From Demequina silvatica (GTDB lineage Bacteria; Actinomycetota; Actinomycetes; Actinomycetales; Demequinaceae), in assembly GCF_000971215.1 (NCBI RefSeq), contig NZ_BBMA01000006.1, forward strand, positions 228,965 through 292,964: a stretch of 64,000 bases of DNA, read 5' to 3'. Below the pieces are notes generated by a model. The model ran no database searches, had not been told where the DNA came from, and saw nothing but the letters and a program-made list of their open reading frames with translations. The position numbers and the translations under genes were made by a program. Shown in pieces: positions 32,731-41,957 of this stretch. Numbering within the stretch: the stretch's first letter is position 1; every line of letters starts with the position of its first letter.

Positions 32731-33774
32731 TCAGACGGCTCCCTGCCATCGCTCGAACTCGTGAAGCTTGATGAAGAAGTCCTCGAACATGAGTCGAGTG
32801 TCGACGCGGGTGTAGACCCGCATCGGCCGCGCTCCGGCGACCGGACGGTAGGCCCCGTCCGACGTCAAAGCCGGCGTGGGCTTGAGCACGTAGTCGCTGG
32901 ACGACGGGTCGGCCTCGAAGAGAGACTGCAGCGCCGTGAGCAGCACCAGCGGTGAGTCGCCGAGCGCGTAGGTCTCCGCGGGCCCGCGGCCCTCCTGCGT
33001 CGCGCGGTCGATGACGAGGCGCACCTCGTCGTACAGGTAAGCGCCCAGCGGGCCCTGGTCGCGCACACGCATGCGCAGCTCCGCGTCGGAGACGAGGCAC
33101 TGGCGGTAGATGTCGCGAGGCACCTGCCAGATGTGGAGCTCCGAGCCTCCGAACACCACCTCGCCTGCAGTGACGTCGATGAGGAGGTTGTACTCGATCG
33201 GCATGCCGTCCGGCGGCGGGTACGCGAGCCCGTCGTGCTCCGACCCACCGATCCAGACGACGGTGAGCCGATCGGCGATCGCAGGCTCCATGAGGTACGC
33301 GGACGCCAGATCGGTGAGCCCGCCTCCCACCGCCACGAAGAGCGGCGTGTCGACGTCGTCGCGCATCGCCTCGGCGATGATGCGGCGCGCCGCGTCGGAG
33401 TCGCGCGGCTCGTCGACGCTCGTGAGGCCGGTCGACGCGCCCTGCACGATCACCTCGGTCGACTCGAGGCCCATGCGACGGAACACGTCCTCGGCGACTG
33501 CGAACGCGTTTGCGGCGGTGTCCGGCCCGGCGTCGAACGGGTCGCCCTCTCGGAGGTGCGAGGCGATCACCGCGACGATCTCGACGCTCGGGGAGAGAAC
33601 GTGATGCACCAGCTGGTACAGGTCATCCGGGTCGCCGGAGAAGTCGTTGTCGATGATCACACGAGCTCGCGGCGCCGCGTGCGATCCCTCGCCACGCCAC
33701 GGCGTCTGGCCTAGGCGCCACCGGCGCGCCTGGGTGCGGTGACCGGCGTCGCCGGGCCTCGGAACGGTCGTCAT
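32731..33774 (-). CDS. Nucleoside-hydrolase-family protein (paralogue 1)
   Basis: 347-residue cytoplasmic protein of the inosine/uridine-preferring nucleoside hydrolase fold. The Asp-rich metal site reads D-N-D-F-S-G-D-P-D-D (42-51), a variant of the family D-T-D-x-G-x-D-D; I-G-G-S-E-H lies around residue 180. Known relatives cleave N-ribosyl bonds of nucleosides. It leads an operon with a MalEFG-type importer rather than a nucleoside transporter, which argues for another furanoside. An ATG lies five codons upstream, but AGGAG sits between the two ATGs at good spacing for 33774. About half its residues look shared with 45270-46307. Confidence 0.85.
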   Translation of the reverse strand: MTTVPRPGDAGHRTQARRWRLGQTPWRGEGSHAAPRARVIIDNDFSGDPDDLYQLVHHVLSPSVEIVAVIASHLREGDPFDAGPDTAANAFAVAEDVFRRMGLESTEVIVQGASTGLTSVDEPRDSDAARRIIAEAMRDDVDTPLFVAVGGGLTDLASAYLMEPAIADRLTVVWIGGSEHDGLAYPPPDGMPIEYNLLIDVTAGEVVFGGSELHIWQVPRDIYRQCLVSDAELRMRVRDQGPLGAYLYDEVRLVIDRATQEGRGPAETYALGDSPLVLLTALQSLFEADPSSSDYVLKPTPALTSDGAYRPVAGARPMRVYTRVDTRLMFEDFFIKLHEFERWQGAV

Positions 33775-33792
33775 CGTTGACTCCTGCATTTT

Positions 33793-33808
33793 CAGTCGCT
33801 ATCGAATG
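33793..33808. promoter_or_regulatory. Operator-like palindrome, site B of a shared 16-bp family
   Basis: CAGTCGCTATCGAATG, 14 of 16 identical to site C (58216-58231), just upstream of the nucleoside hydrolase start. It lies in the untranslated leader or promoter of the importer operon. Confidence 0.55.
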
Positions 33809-34214
33809 CAGAAGGGCCCGTACCGCGACGCGCGTGGTCTGCAAATGGATCACCGAAGGTAGCCGATGGTGGCCACCCCGCGATGAGTTATCGATAACCT
33901 AAAGCGCATCGCGCCAGGCGTCAACCGCGAGATCGCCCGGGCTGTCGCCGCGCCTGGCCGGTGCCGGCACACCGAACATCACACGTCGACATCAACGGGC
34001 CTCCTGGCACGCCGTGCCGAGGACGTACCCCCGTTGAAGCATCGCACCTGCTAGATACACAGCGGAGAGGCCTGCCGGACTAGCTCCGCCTGCGACCGCC
34101 GCGCACCGCGCCGCCCCGGCCTGCTCACCCGCGGGGCGCAGGGCGGTCCCTATGATGGGGGCCAACGTCACACAATCGTTATGTTGCAGCGCCGCAGAGA
34201 TGGGTGGTTGACCG
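33809..34214. other. Divergent intergenic region (nucleoside hydrolase operon / LacI)
   Basis: About 400 bp with no credible gene. It contains the perfect palindrome GTTATCGATAAC (33887-33898), a LacI-type operator form with central CG, and a less GC-rich stretch at 34166-34190 (CACAATCGTTATGTTG) likely to hold the lacI promoter. Nothing else was recognised. Confidence 0.5.
33887..33898. promoter_or_regulatory. LacI-type operator palindrome
   Basis: GTTATCGATAAC is perfectly self-complementary with a central CG step, the usual symmetry of LacI-family sites, and lies between the LacI gene and the operon it would control. Confidence 0.5.
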
Positions 34215-35255
34215 ATGGCCAGGACGCGCGGGTCCGCACGACCGAGCATGGTCGACGTCGGCCGCCTCGCGGACGTGTCTGCGCAGACCGTCTCCCGGTA
34301 CTTCACGGGAACGGGGTACGTCAGCGATGCGACACGGCAACGGATCGCGGCGGCCATCGACGAGCTCGGTTACGTGCCCAACCTCGCGGCCCGCAACCTG
34401 CGAGCGGACCGGACAGACACCGTCGGAGTGCTTTCGATGGGCGCGCTCAATTACGGCAGCTCGGGAGTCCTCACCGGGCTCGCTCTGGCCGCACGCGCCG
34501 CCGACGTCACTGTGATGATCACGCAGCTCGACCTCGATTTCGACTCGCCTGCCGACTGGGAACGCGAGGCGAAGCGCGCGCTCACCCGCTTCCTCGCGGC
34601 GAAGGTCGACGGGGTCGTGCTTTCGACCCCCGTCCCCGGAGTCGAGACCCTGCTCGCGGGCTGGGACACCCGTGTGCCCACCATCACCGTCTCCGAGTTG
34701 CCGCTGGCGCTCGAGGGTTCGGCCGGTACGCACTCACACTCGGCTGGCCTGATCGGGACACGCCATCTGATCGAACTTGGCCACCGCCGAATCATCCATG
34801 TCGCCGGCCCTGCGTCGCGGAATGAGGCGCGCGAGCGCGAGCGCGGATATCGCGACGCCATGGCAGCAGCCGGGCTGGAGCCCCAGGTGGTCGCACTCGC
34901 ATCAGACTGGACCTCCGCGTCGGGCGCGCGTGCCGGGACAGCCGTGGCCCTCGACAGCTTCACGGCGATCTTCGCGGCGAACGACGAGATCGCGCTAGGC
35001 GCGATGAGCGCGCTCGAGGCGCGTGGGCTGCGCGCACCGTCGGACTACTCCATCGTCGGCGTGGACGACATGCCCACCGCAGAGTTCTTCTCGCCACCGC
35101 TCACCACGATGCGATTGGACTTCAAGGAATTGGGGCGAGCCACCTTCACCATGCTTCGGCAGCAGATCCTTACCGGTCGACCGGCGCAACACGTGACGAT
35201 CGAGCCCGAACTGGTCGTCCGCGCCTCCACCGCGCGACCGCCGCACGTCGCCTGA
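34215..35255 (+). CDS. LacI-family transcriptional regulator
   Basis: 346-residue regulator. The N-terminal helix-turn-helix has V-D-V-G-R-L-A-D-V-S-A-Q-T-V-S-R-Y-F (about 12-29), then the hinge Y-V-P-N-L-A-A-R-N-L. The sugar-binding core shows G-T-R-H-L-I-E-L-G-H-R-R-I (about 180) and F-A-A-N-D-E-I-A-L-G-A (about 255). It is divergent from the nucleoside hydrolase-importer operon and probably represses it until its sugar ligand is present. Confidence 0.92.
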   Translation: MARTRGSARPSMVDVGRLADVSAQTVSRYFTGTGYVSDATRQRIAAAIDELGYVPNLAARNLRADRTDTVGVLSMGALNYGSSGVLTGLALAARAADVTVMITQLDLDFDSPADWEREAKRALTRFLAAKVDGVVLSTPVPGVETLLAGWDTRVPTITVSELPLALEGSAGTHSHSAGLIGTRHLIELGHRRIIHVAGPASRNEARERERGYRDAMAAAGLEPQVVALASDWTSASGARAGTAVALDSFTAIFAANDEIALGAMSALEARGLRAPSDYSIVGVDDMPTAEFFSPPLTTMRLDFKELGRATFTMLRQQILTGRPAQHVTIEPELVVRASTARPPHVA

Positions 35256-35292
35256 CGGGGCCCCGCCGCCGTCGCGCGACGCGCCGCACGCC

Positions 35293-35679
35293 TCAGTTCT
35301 CCGGGACGCCGGAGACCAGTTGGTCGTGCAGGGCCGAGAGCGGAACGGGGTTGCCGTCGGCATCCGTCGGCGCCCCCGCCCACACCCGCAACGCGACCAT
35401 CGCCGGGCCGAGGCCCTCCCCGTTCGCCGTCAGACGGTAGGTGACCGTGATCGCAGGTCCGGGATCAACATCGCGCGCGACGAGTCCCGCATCCTGCAAC
35501 TCGGCGAGACGCTGGCTCAAGACCCGGTTCGACAGCTCCGGCAGCGCATCGCGCAGCTCGCTGAACCGTGCGGGGCGTTGGAGCAGAAGATCGACGATCA
35601 GGCCCGTCCACCGCTTGCCGAACAGGCGGAACACCTGCTCCGTGTAGTGGCACGCGTGCAAGGGATCGAACTGACTCAC
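35293..35679 (-). CDS. HxlR-family transcriptional regulator
   Basis: 128-residue winged-helix protein. Conserved features are H-A-C-H-Y-T (with the redox-suited Cys about residue 10), L-F-G-K-R-W-T near residue 20, R-F-S-E-L-R-D-A-L-P-E-L-S-N-R-V-L-S for the recognition helix, and the wing V-T-Y-R-L-T-A-N-G. GTG at 35679 is taken as start, though its ribosome-binding site is very close and an upstream start is possible. Divergent from an SDR-FprA pair. HxlR/QorR proteins often sense aldehydes or oxidants. Confidence 0.82.
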   Translation of the reverse strand: MSQFDPLHACHYTEQVFRLFGKRWTGLIVDLLLQRPARFSELRDALPELSNRVLSQRLAELQDAGLVARDVDPGPAITVTYRLTANGEGLGPAMVALRVWAGAPTDADGNPVPLSALHDQLVSGVPEN

Positions 35680-35775
35680 GCCTCCACCATACCTCTTGCA
35701 CAACTGGGTAACAATATGTAACTTGGTTGTATCAGTCGCAGCCCTGCGACATCGCAACCTGAGAGAGGCACCACC

Positions 35776-36540
35776 ATGACCACAGCGCACCACACCCCCT
35801 CGGACGACACCCTCGATGGCAAGATCATCGTCGTTCCCGGAGGCACCGGAAACGTTGGAGAAGGCATCGTCCGCGCCTTCCTGAGCGCGGGCGCGACGGT
35901 CGTGGTCCCGTCGCGCCACCAGGCGCGTTTGGACCAGTTGACCGCGCTGATGGCACCGCAGCTGCGGGATCGCCTCGTGGGGATCGCGGGCGAGTACGGC
36001 ACCCTTGCGGAGGCGAACGCGCTCGGCGACCGCATCGTCGCCCGGCACGGCGCAATCGACCACGTGGTCGCCGCCGTCGGCGGCTGGTGGGCCGGGAAGG
36101 CTCTCTGGCAGATCACGGCGAACGATTGGGACAAGGTCTTCTCCGCCACCGCGCTCACCCACACCGCACTCGCCCACGCGCTGGTGCCACGCCTGGCGAC
36201 CGACGGCAGCTACACCATCATCACCGGCTTCTCGGCGCACACGCCGTACCCGGGCGCCGGCATCGTGAGCATGCAGGGAGCCGCACTGCTGATGATGCGC
36301 AAGGTGCTCACGGCGGAGCTCGACCGGGCCCGGCGCGTCAACGCGCTCGTGCTCGGCCCCATCATCAACCGCAGCCGACCCCAGGGCAGGCACGACTGGC
36401 TGACGGCCGACCAGGTCGGACTCGCAAGCGTCCATGTCGCCAGTGATGCCTCCATCGACGGACAGGACGTCGCGCTGGAGACCACCACCGATCTCGACGC
36501 CTTCCTCACAGCGCCCGTGGCGCTCGCCGCTGATGCATGA
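35776..36540 (+). CDS. Atypical short-chain dehydrogenase/reductase family protein
   Basis: 254-residue Rossmann protein with the cofactor motif G-G-T-G-N-V-G-E-G (about 23-31) and the N-A-L-V-L-G-P-I-I strand. The active site is unusual: where YxxxK is expected (about residues 170-178) the sequence reads I-V-S-M-Q-G-A-A-L, with no Tyr or Lys. It may therefore act as a non-catalytic NAD(P) sensor or in an unconventional reaction. It is divergent from HxlR and overlaps fprA by eight bases if the latter starts at 36533. Confidence 0.8.
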   Translation: MTTAHHTPSDDTLDGKIIVVPGGTGNVGEGIVRAFLSAGATVVVPSRHQARLDQLTALMAPQLRDRLVGIAGEYGTLAEANALGDRIVARHGAIDHVVAAVGGWWAGKALWQITANDWDKVFSATALTHTALAHALVPRLATDGSYTIITGFSAHTPYPGAGIVSMQGAALLMMRKVLTAELDRARRVNALVLGPIINRSRPQGRHDWLTADQVGLASVHVASDASIDGQDVALETTTDLDAFLTAPVALAADA

Positions 36541-37906
36541 CCTGCATAGGCACGCCGAAGTGAATACCGCGGAGCGACCTCGCGTCGCCATCGTGGGCGC
36601 CGGCCCTGCCGGTACGTACGCGGCCGACCTGCTGCTACGGGATGACCCGCTGGTGGAGGTCGACCTCTACGAGCGCTTCCCGGCTCCGTTCGGGTTGGTG
36701 CGATACGGCGTCGCCCCGGATCACCCTCGGATCAAGCGCATCACGTCGACACTGCACGCAGTCATGGACAACCCCCGGATCCGCCTACGAGGGAATGTAG
36801 AGGTGGGTCGTGACGTCCACGTCGCCGACCTGCTTCACGCGTACGCGGCGGTCGTCATCGCCACCGGGGCGGACAAGGACCTCGATCTCGGCATCCCTGG
36901 GGAGGGCCTCGCCGACTCGCACGGCGCCTCGAGCTTCGTCGCGTGGTACGACGGACATCCGGACACCGAGGTCGACTGGGACCTCAGCGCACGAGCGACA
37001 GCGGTCATCGGCGCGGGCAACGTGGCGCTCGATGTGGCGCGCGTGCTCGCACGGCCCATCGACGACATGCGTACCACGGACATCCCGCGCCACGTGGAGG
37101 AAGCGCTTGAGGCGAGCTGCGTGCGCGACGTGCACCTGTTCGCGCGGCGTGGTCCTGCGGATGCGCGGTTCTCTCCGAACGAGCTCCGTGAACTCGGCGA
37201 GGTGACCGACGTAGACCTCGTGGTCGACCCGCGCGACCTTGTGCTCGACGACCATGGCGAGCGCATGATCCGCCAGTTCGCCCAGCGTCGCATCATCGTC
37301 GAGACGCTCCGGGAATGGGCCGACCGCGCCCCCGCCATACCGACGGCCGCCCGGCGCGTGCACCTCCACTTCCACCAGAGACCGGTCCGCCTGGTGGGCA
37401 CCACCTCCGTTCAAGCGATCGACGTCGAGCGCACACGGCCCACCGAACTGGGACGGGTCGAGGGCACCGGCGAGATCACGCGTTACCCGGTCCAAGCTGT
37501 CTACCGTGCGATCGGCTACCGGTCCACGCCGGTGCCCGGGGTACCGTTCGACCAGGAACGTCATACGATCCCCCATGTCCGCGGTCGCGTGAGCGACCAT
37601 GCCGGCGGAGGAACGGTGCCTCGCCTGTACACGACCGGCTGGATCAAGCGGGGGCCGATCGGGCTGATCGGCTCGACGAAGTCCGACGCGGCGGAGACGG
37701 TCTCCGCGCTCCTGTCCGATTGCCGTGACTCTGCGGGCGCATGGATGGACCCGAGAAGCGGGATGGACCACATCCCCGGGGCAACCATCGCCGACTGGGA
37801 AGGCTGGCTGCGCCTCGACGCAGCGGAACAGGCGGGTGGCGCGCGCCGAGGACGAGAGCGCACCAAGGTCGCTGACTGGACGGGGATGCTCTCGCTCACC
37901 ACGTGA
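36533..37906 (+). CDS. fprA: Ferredoxin-NADP+ reductase, FprA (adrenodoxin reductase) type
   Basis: 457-residue FAD/NADP enzyme transferring electrons between NADPH and ferredoxin. Seen are the FAD motif [10 protein letters not shown] (about 22-31), [16 protein letters not shown] (about 50-65), the NADP site [17 protein letters not shown], and the C-terminal [16 protein letters not shown] (about 365-380). The start may be the ATG at 36533 (overlapping the SDR) or a GTG at 36560. It is part of an HxlR-SDR-FprA-superoxide dismutase neighbourhood, presumably redox stress. Confidence 0.9.
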   Translation: MHDLHRHAEVNTAERPRVAIVGAGPAGTYAADLLLRDDPLVEVDLYERFPAPFGLVRYGVAPDHPRIKRITSTLHAVMDNPRIRLRGNVEVGRDVHVADLLHAYAAVVIATGADKDLDLGIPGEGLADSHGASSFVAWYDGHPDTEVDWDLSARATAVIGAGNVALDVARVLARPIDDMRTTDIPRHVEEALEASCVRDVHLFARRGPADARFSPNELRELGEVTDVDLVVDPRDLVLDDHGERMIRQFAQRRIIVETLREWADRAPAIPTAARRVHLHFHQRPVRLVGTTSVQAIDVERTRPTELGRVEGTGEITRYPVQAVYRAIGYRSTPVPGVPFDQERHTIPHVRGRVSDHAGGGTVPRLYTTGWIKRGPIGLIGSTKSDAAETVSALLSDCRDSAGAWMDPRSGMDHIPGATIADWEGWLRLDAAEQAGGARRGRERTKVADWTGMLSLTT

Positions 37907-37983
37907 CACCACCGCGAACGTGGCACAAGCCGGCCGCTCCTCGCCGTCAGACCCCAGTTCAAGAAACAAGAAAGGAACTCCTC

Positions 37984-38607
37984 ATGCCCACCTACACGCT
38001 CCCCGATCTGCCATACGACTACGCCGCGCTCGCACCGCACATCTCGCCTCGGGTGATGGAGCTTCACCACTCGAAGCACCACCAGGCATACGTGAACGGC
38101 GCGAACACCGCTCTCGAGCAGCTCGCGGCGGCGCGCGAGGCAGGAGATTTCACCTCCGTCAACAAGCTTGAGAAGGACCTTGCGTTCAACCTCGGCGGCC
38201 ACGTCAACCACAGCGTGTTCTGGAACAACCTGTCGCCGGAGGGCGGCGACCGGCCGGTCGGCGAACTCGCGGCGGCGCTCGACGACGCGTTCGGCTCGTT
38301 CGACGCCTTCCGAGCCCACTTCACGGCGACCGCTCTCGGCGTTCAGGGCTCGGGCTGGGCCGTGCTTGCGTGGGACGGCCTGGGCGCGAAGCCCGTCATC
38401 TTCCAGCTCTTCGACCAGCAGGGGAACGCGCCTCTCGGCGTCACGCCCCTGCTGCAGCTCGACGTGTGGGAGCACGCGTACTACCTCGACTACGCGAACG
38501 TGCGGGCGGACTACGTTGAGGCGTTCTGGAACATCGCCAACTGGGCCGATGTCTCACAGCGCTTCGATCAGGCCTTGCGCAACACGCGCGGCCCGCTGGC
38601 CTCCTAG
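37984..38607 (+). CDS. Superoxide dismutase (Mn/Fe family)
   Basis: 207-residue enzyme dismutating superoxide. Metal ligands are visible in L-H-H-S-K-H-H (about 27-33), N-H-S-V-F-W (about 77), and D-V-W-E-H-A-Y-Y (about 163-170). The N-terminus [10 protein letters not shown] is canonical; no signal peptide. The ribosome-binding site AAGGAAC precedes the ATG. Mn versus Fe cannot be decided by eye. A clear terminator follows. Confidence 0.95.
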   Translation: MPTYTLPDLPYDYAALAPHISPRVMELHHSKHHQAYVNGANTALEQLAAAREAGDFTSVNKLEKDLAFNLGGHVNHSVFWNNLSPEGGDRPVGELAAALDDAFGSFDAFRAHFTATALGVQGSGWAVLAWDGLGAKPVIFQLFDQQGNAPLGVTPLLQLDVWEHAYYLDYANVRADYVEAFWNIANWADVSQRFDQALRNTRGPLAS

Positions 38608-38612
38608 CGGGC

Positions 38613-38656
38613 GACGGCGCCCGCAGTGCCTGACCACCGGCATCGCGGGCGCCGTC
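38613..38656 (+). terminator. Hairpin terminator after superoxide dismutase
   Basis: A 12-bp perfect stem (38613-38624 with 38645-38656) and an inner TGCC/GGCA pairing, six bases after the stop codon. Confidence 0.75.
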
Positions 38657-38787
38657 CAAGGCGTGCGGAGTCTTCGTTCATAAATGCGGGCGTCGCCGCA
38701 CCCCACGATGCGCTTCCTTGTCGCGCGACTTCCCAAACGTCCCGCATCCCGTCGACGACGTCGAGCGCGATATCGCCCTGGCCGCCG

Positions 38788-39648
38788 TCAACTGTCCAAC
38801 GCATCAAGAATGGCCTCGCGATCGAATGGTGTGCCGCCCCCGCGCGACCGGATATCCGCAATCACGCGACCGGGACGGCCCGACATCACCACGACCCTGT
38901 CTGCGAGCGCCATGGCCTCGTCTACGTCGTGCGTGACGAGCACGACCGACCGACCCGCCGACGAGGACCCGGTCGGTGTCCCCTCACCGGCAACGCCGTG
39001 TCCCGCGAGGTCGAGCGATGCGAGCCACCGGTTCATACGCCTGCGGGTCAACGGATCGAGGGCGCCGAAGGGCTCATCCAGAAGGAGCACGGGCCGTTCC
39101 GTCATGCAGGTGCGCAGCAACGCCACGCGCTGACGCATCCCGCCGGACAGCTCGTGAGGCCATGCACGTTCGAATCCCGCCAACCCGAACTCCTGAAAAA
39201 GCCGCCGAGCGCGTGGGAGGGCCGTCTCGCGTGGGATTCCAGCAACGATCGCGCCGACCATCGCATTGGACAACGCACGTCTCCACGGCAACAGCCCATC
39301 GCGCTGTGGCATCCACGCGGTCGCGCGCCGACCGTCCGACCCGACAGGCACGTCGATCGACCCGCTGACCGCGACGCGCGGGCCAAGCAACCCTCCGATC
39401 GCGCGCAGGAGAGTGGACTTGCCGCAGCCGGACGGGCCCAGGATGGCGACGAACGACCCGCGAGCGACGTCGAGGGACACGTCGTCAAGTGCGCGAACAG
39501 ATGATGTGCGACCGCTCGGGAAGGCCACTCCGAGACTGCGCGCCCTGACCCACGGCGTGCCGCCGGGCTCCCGCGAGTACGCAGCAGGCGCGAGCGCCGC
39601 GTCGCCTGCTGGCGACCGGGACGCAACCCCGCCCCCGCGTGAGCTCAC
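38788..39648 (-). CDS. thiZ: Thiamine-precursor ABC transporter ATP-binding protein
   Basis: 286-residue ATPase of the SsuB/TauB/ThiZ branch. Walker A G-P-S-G-C-G-K-S-T (about 72-80), signature L-S-G-G-M-R-Q-R (about 161), and Walker B V-L-L-L-D-E-P-F-G-A-L-D (about 182-193) are intact. The GTG at 39648 overlaps the stop of the binding-protein gene. It is the last gene of a TPP-riboswitch operon, which fixes the role as uptake of a thiamine precursor such as formylaminopyrimidine. Confidence 0.87.
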   Translation of the reverse strand: MSSRGGGVASRSPAGDAALAPAAYSREPGGTPWVRARSLGVAFPSGRTSSVRALDDVSLDVARGSFVAILGPSGCGKSTLLRAIGGLLGPRVAVSGSIDVPVGSDGRRATAWMPQRDGLLPWRRALSNAMVGAIVAGIPRETALPRARRLFQEFGLAGFERAWPHELSGGMRQRVALLRTCMTERPVLLLDEPFGALDPLTRRRMNRWLASLDLAGHGVAGEGTPTGSSSAGRSVVLVTHDVDEAMALADRVVVMSGRPGRVIADIRSRGGGTPFDREAILDALDS

Positions 39649-40655
39649 GACTTCCCCGGCAAGAAGGCGTTGGTCCATGCTTCCTCGATGCGGGGGTCGC
39701 CCGCGAGAATCTCGGCATCCGCGAGCCACTCCGCGAACCGCGTCCACGTCTCAGAGTCCTGCGTCCCCCATGCACCCGGCGAGGCGGCGTACCGCGTCGC
39801 GAGCCACGTAGCGCTCTCGCGTACGAGCGTCGGGTCGAGTTCCGGTGCGGCGGCCAGCAGCGATTCGGCGGCCGCAGCGGGGTCAGACATCGCCGCTGCA
39901 TAGCCCTGAGCCGTCGTCTCGACGAACGCTCGGACGGTTGCAGGGTTCTCCGAGATGATGTCCGCGCTAGTCGCCAAGAGCGGCGTGTACCAGTTGGGGA
40001 TGCACGCGAACCAGTCACGGAACGCAAGCGTGGAGACGTCGAGGCCATCCACATCCTTGAGCCGGATGGTGTCCCAGGCGTCGAACACCCACGCGGCGTC
40101 GAACTGGTCCTCGCTCAGGCCTATGCGGAAGTCATCGCTCACGAGCGGCGTGTGTTCGACCCGTGTCGGGTCGCCGCCATCGCACTCGACAAGGCTCGAG
40201 ATGATCGCGGTCTCGAGCGGTGATCCATAGGACCCGTAGCGCTTCCCTTCAAGGTCGCGGGGGCGTGTGATCCCGTCATCGGCGAGTGCGAGCAAAGACG
40301 AGGTGTTCTCCTCGATCACTGCCGCGACGGACACCACGTCGGCTCCCGCCGCACGCGCAGGCAAGAGCCCCTCGGCGACTGAGTACGCGAAGGTTGCCTG
40401 ACCGGCCGCCACGAGCTGCAGACCGGAGGTCTCGCCCGGCTCGATCACCGTCACGTCGAGCCCGGCGTCCTCATACCAACCGCGTTCGAGCGCGAGGTAG
40501 AGGCCCGAGTGATTGGTGTTCGGGGTCCAGTCGAGGACCACGGTGACCGGCACGAGCGGCTGCGACGATGTGGACGCGACCGGCGTGGTCGCGGCGCACG
40601 CGGTGAGGCTCACTGATGCGACGACCGCAGCAGCGGTGAGGACGCGATGATGCAT
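39645..40655 (-). CDS. thiY: Thiamine-precursor (formylaminopyrimidine-type) substrate-binding lipoprotein
   Basis: 336-residue lipoprotein of the NMT1/THI5-like family. The lipobox L-T-A-C is at about residues 17-20. The diagnostic L-D-W-T-P-N-T-N-H-S-G-L-Y (about 41-53) of ThiY proteins is present, as is the G-S-Y-G-S-P-L-E-T segment near residue 140. It captures pyrimidine precursors for the ThiXZ transporter. The ATG follows GAGGAGA. Co-transcribed with thiX and thiZ. Confidence 0.88.
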   Translation of the reverse strand: MHHRVLTAAAVVASVSLTACAATTPVASTSSQPLVPVTVVLDWTPNTNHSGLYLALERGWYEDAGLDVTVIEPGETSGLQLVAAGQATFAYSVAEGLLPARAAGADVVSVAAVIEENTSSLLALADDGITRPRDLEGKRYGSYGSPLETAIISSLVECDGGDPTRVEHTPLVSDDFRIGLSEDQFDAAWVFDAWDTIRLKDVDGLDVSTLAFRDWFACIPNWYTPLLATSADIISENPATVRAFVETTAQGYAAAMSDPAAAAESLLAAAPELDPTLVRESATWLATRYAASPGAWGTQDSETWTRFAEWLADAEILAGDPRIEEAWTNAFLPGKS

Positions 40656-40685
40656 GATTTCTCCTCGTGGGATGGGGGTGTGTGA

Positions 40686-41447
40686 CTACAGGCGGACTGA
40701 CGACGTCGCCCAGGGCGTGGCGACCCTCTGCAGCGCGGAGATCGCGAGGACCAAACTGCCGGCGAGGATCGCGATGAGGGCGATCCCCACAAACATCTGG
40801 TCAACCGCGTACGCCGTCCGGGAACGTTGAATGAAGACCCCGAGTCCGGACTCTCCTGCGAGGTACTCCGACACCACAGCCGCGCCCACGGCGTAGGTGC
40901 CCGCGATGCGGAGCCCCGCGAGCGCGCTCGGGAGCGATGCGGGTAGCCGCACCAGGGTCAATTGATGGAGTCGGGAGCCACCCAAGCCCGCGACAGTGTC
41001 TGCGTGTTCTGCATCGACGCCGCGAATCGCGGCCGAGGTGGAGATGAGCACCGGAAAGAACACGGTGAGTGCAACGAGGATCACCTTCGAGGTCAGCCCG
41101 AAGCCGACCCACAGAATGGTGAGCGGCGCCAGGACCACGGTCGGCACGGTCTGACTCAGGACGACGATGGGCTGGGCCACCTGCGCCGTGACGGGCACCG
41201 ACGTGGTGACGAACGCGAGGACCCAGCCCACCACACCGCCAAGCGCCAGGCCCAACACCGCCTCTGTCGCGGTCGTGGCGACGTGAGCACCCAGGCTGTC
41301 CGCGTGGGCCATGGCGGTCGCCACGACGCGAGTCGGCGAGGGCAACAGGAACGGGGGCAGGTCGCCGAAGCGAACAGCGGCGTCCCAAGCGGCAACGATC
41401 AACACCACGGTGGCGCCACCCACCACGACCCGGCGCGTCCGGCTCAC
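40686..41447 (-). CDS. thiX: Thiamine-precursor ABC transporter permease
   Basis: 253-residue permease with about six hydrophobic segments. It has the N-terminal P-P-F-L-L-P-S-P motif (about 31-38), L-S-Q-T-V-P-T-V-V-L-A-P-L near 97, and the ATPase-contact loop G-G-S-R-L-H-Q-L-T-L-V-R-L-P (about 157-170), as in the SsuC/ThiX family. It begins with GTG overlapping the preceding gene. Confidence 0.87.
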   Translation of the reverse strand: MSRTRRVVVGGATVVLIVAAWDAAVRFGDLPPFLLPSPTRVVATAMAHADSLGAHVATTATEAVLGLALGGVVGWVLAFVTTSVPVTAQVAQPIVVLSQTVPTVVLAPLTILWVGFGLTSKVILVALTVFFPVLISTSAAIRGVDAEHADTVAGLGGSRLHQLTLVRLPASLPSALAGLRIAGTYAVGAAVVSEYLAGESGLGVFIQRSRTAYAVDQMFVGIALIAILAGSLVLAISALQRVATPWATSSVRL

Positions 41448-41737
41448 GGCCGGTGCTTGCGAACGAGCTCCTCGATCGACGGGCCGCTATCATTCACCGA
41501 TTCCGACACTTTGATGATCGAGAGGCAACGCGCGGCCCCGGCCGCCATGGTCGCCTCGTGAACTCGCCGGAGCAGTGCCCACACCGCGTCGGGTGCACCC
41601 TCGATGGTCGTGCCCATGGCGCCCACTTCGAACGTCATGCCGGATGAGGCGATGACCTCTATCGCTGCGTCCACATAGGCATATCGCTCGTCGTCGGTTC
41701 CGATGGGATTCGGCAGGACTTGAATCTCGGCGATCAT
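41444..41737 (-). CDS. Thiamine-binding (MTH1187/YkoF-like) small protein
   Basis: 97-residue ferredoxin-like-fold protein of the MTH1187/YkoF family, whose members bind thiamine or its pyrimidine. Features: I-A-E-I-Q-V-L-P-N-P at the N-terminus, G-A-M-G-T-T-I-E-G near residue 40, and R-C-L-S-I-I-K-V-S-E near 77. The ATG at 41737 has GAGGAGA as ribosome-binding site. It is the first gene after the TPP riboswitch, coupled by GTGA to thiX. It probably acts as a cytoplasmic carrier or sensor of the imported precursor. Confidence 0.83.
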   Translation of the reverse strand: MIAEIQVLPNPIGTDDERYAYVDAAIEVIASSGMTFEVGAMGTTIEGAPDAVWALLRRVHEATMAAGAARCLSIIKVSESVNDSGPSIEELVRKHRP

Positions 41738-41864
41738 GGTGTCTCCTCGGGTACAGACCCGAGCATCAGCGCATGGTCGGCGCGCCATATTCGCGCGCGC
41801 CACGTCACGGGTCCCGCGTGAGCGCGCATCACGAATGACCCGCGCGACACCGCACCCGCAACAC

Positions 41865-41957
41865 GTCCTTACGCTGGCATTACCCAGGTCAAGTTCTCGG
41901 GTCGACGTCGCATCACAGACGTCCTCTCAGCTCGGCTGACCCGAGCTCCCCGCGTTG
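41865..41957 (-). ncRNA. TPP riboswitch
   Basis: Minus-strand RNA with all conserved TPP aptamer parts: GCGGGGAGC at the 5' end (complement of 41945-41953), GCTGAGAGG, then CGACCCGAGAACTTGACCTGG followed by GGTAATGCCAGCGTAAGGA at the 3' end. It lies about 130 bp before the thiamine-binding protein gene and would shut the operon when thiamine diphosphate is abundant. Confidence 0.93.

Noticed and set aside
30434..32764. 776-codon plus-strand open frame over the MalEFG-type operon
   Set aside because: Shadow frame; no recognisable domain, and all underlying minus-strand proteins are canonical.
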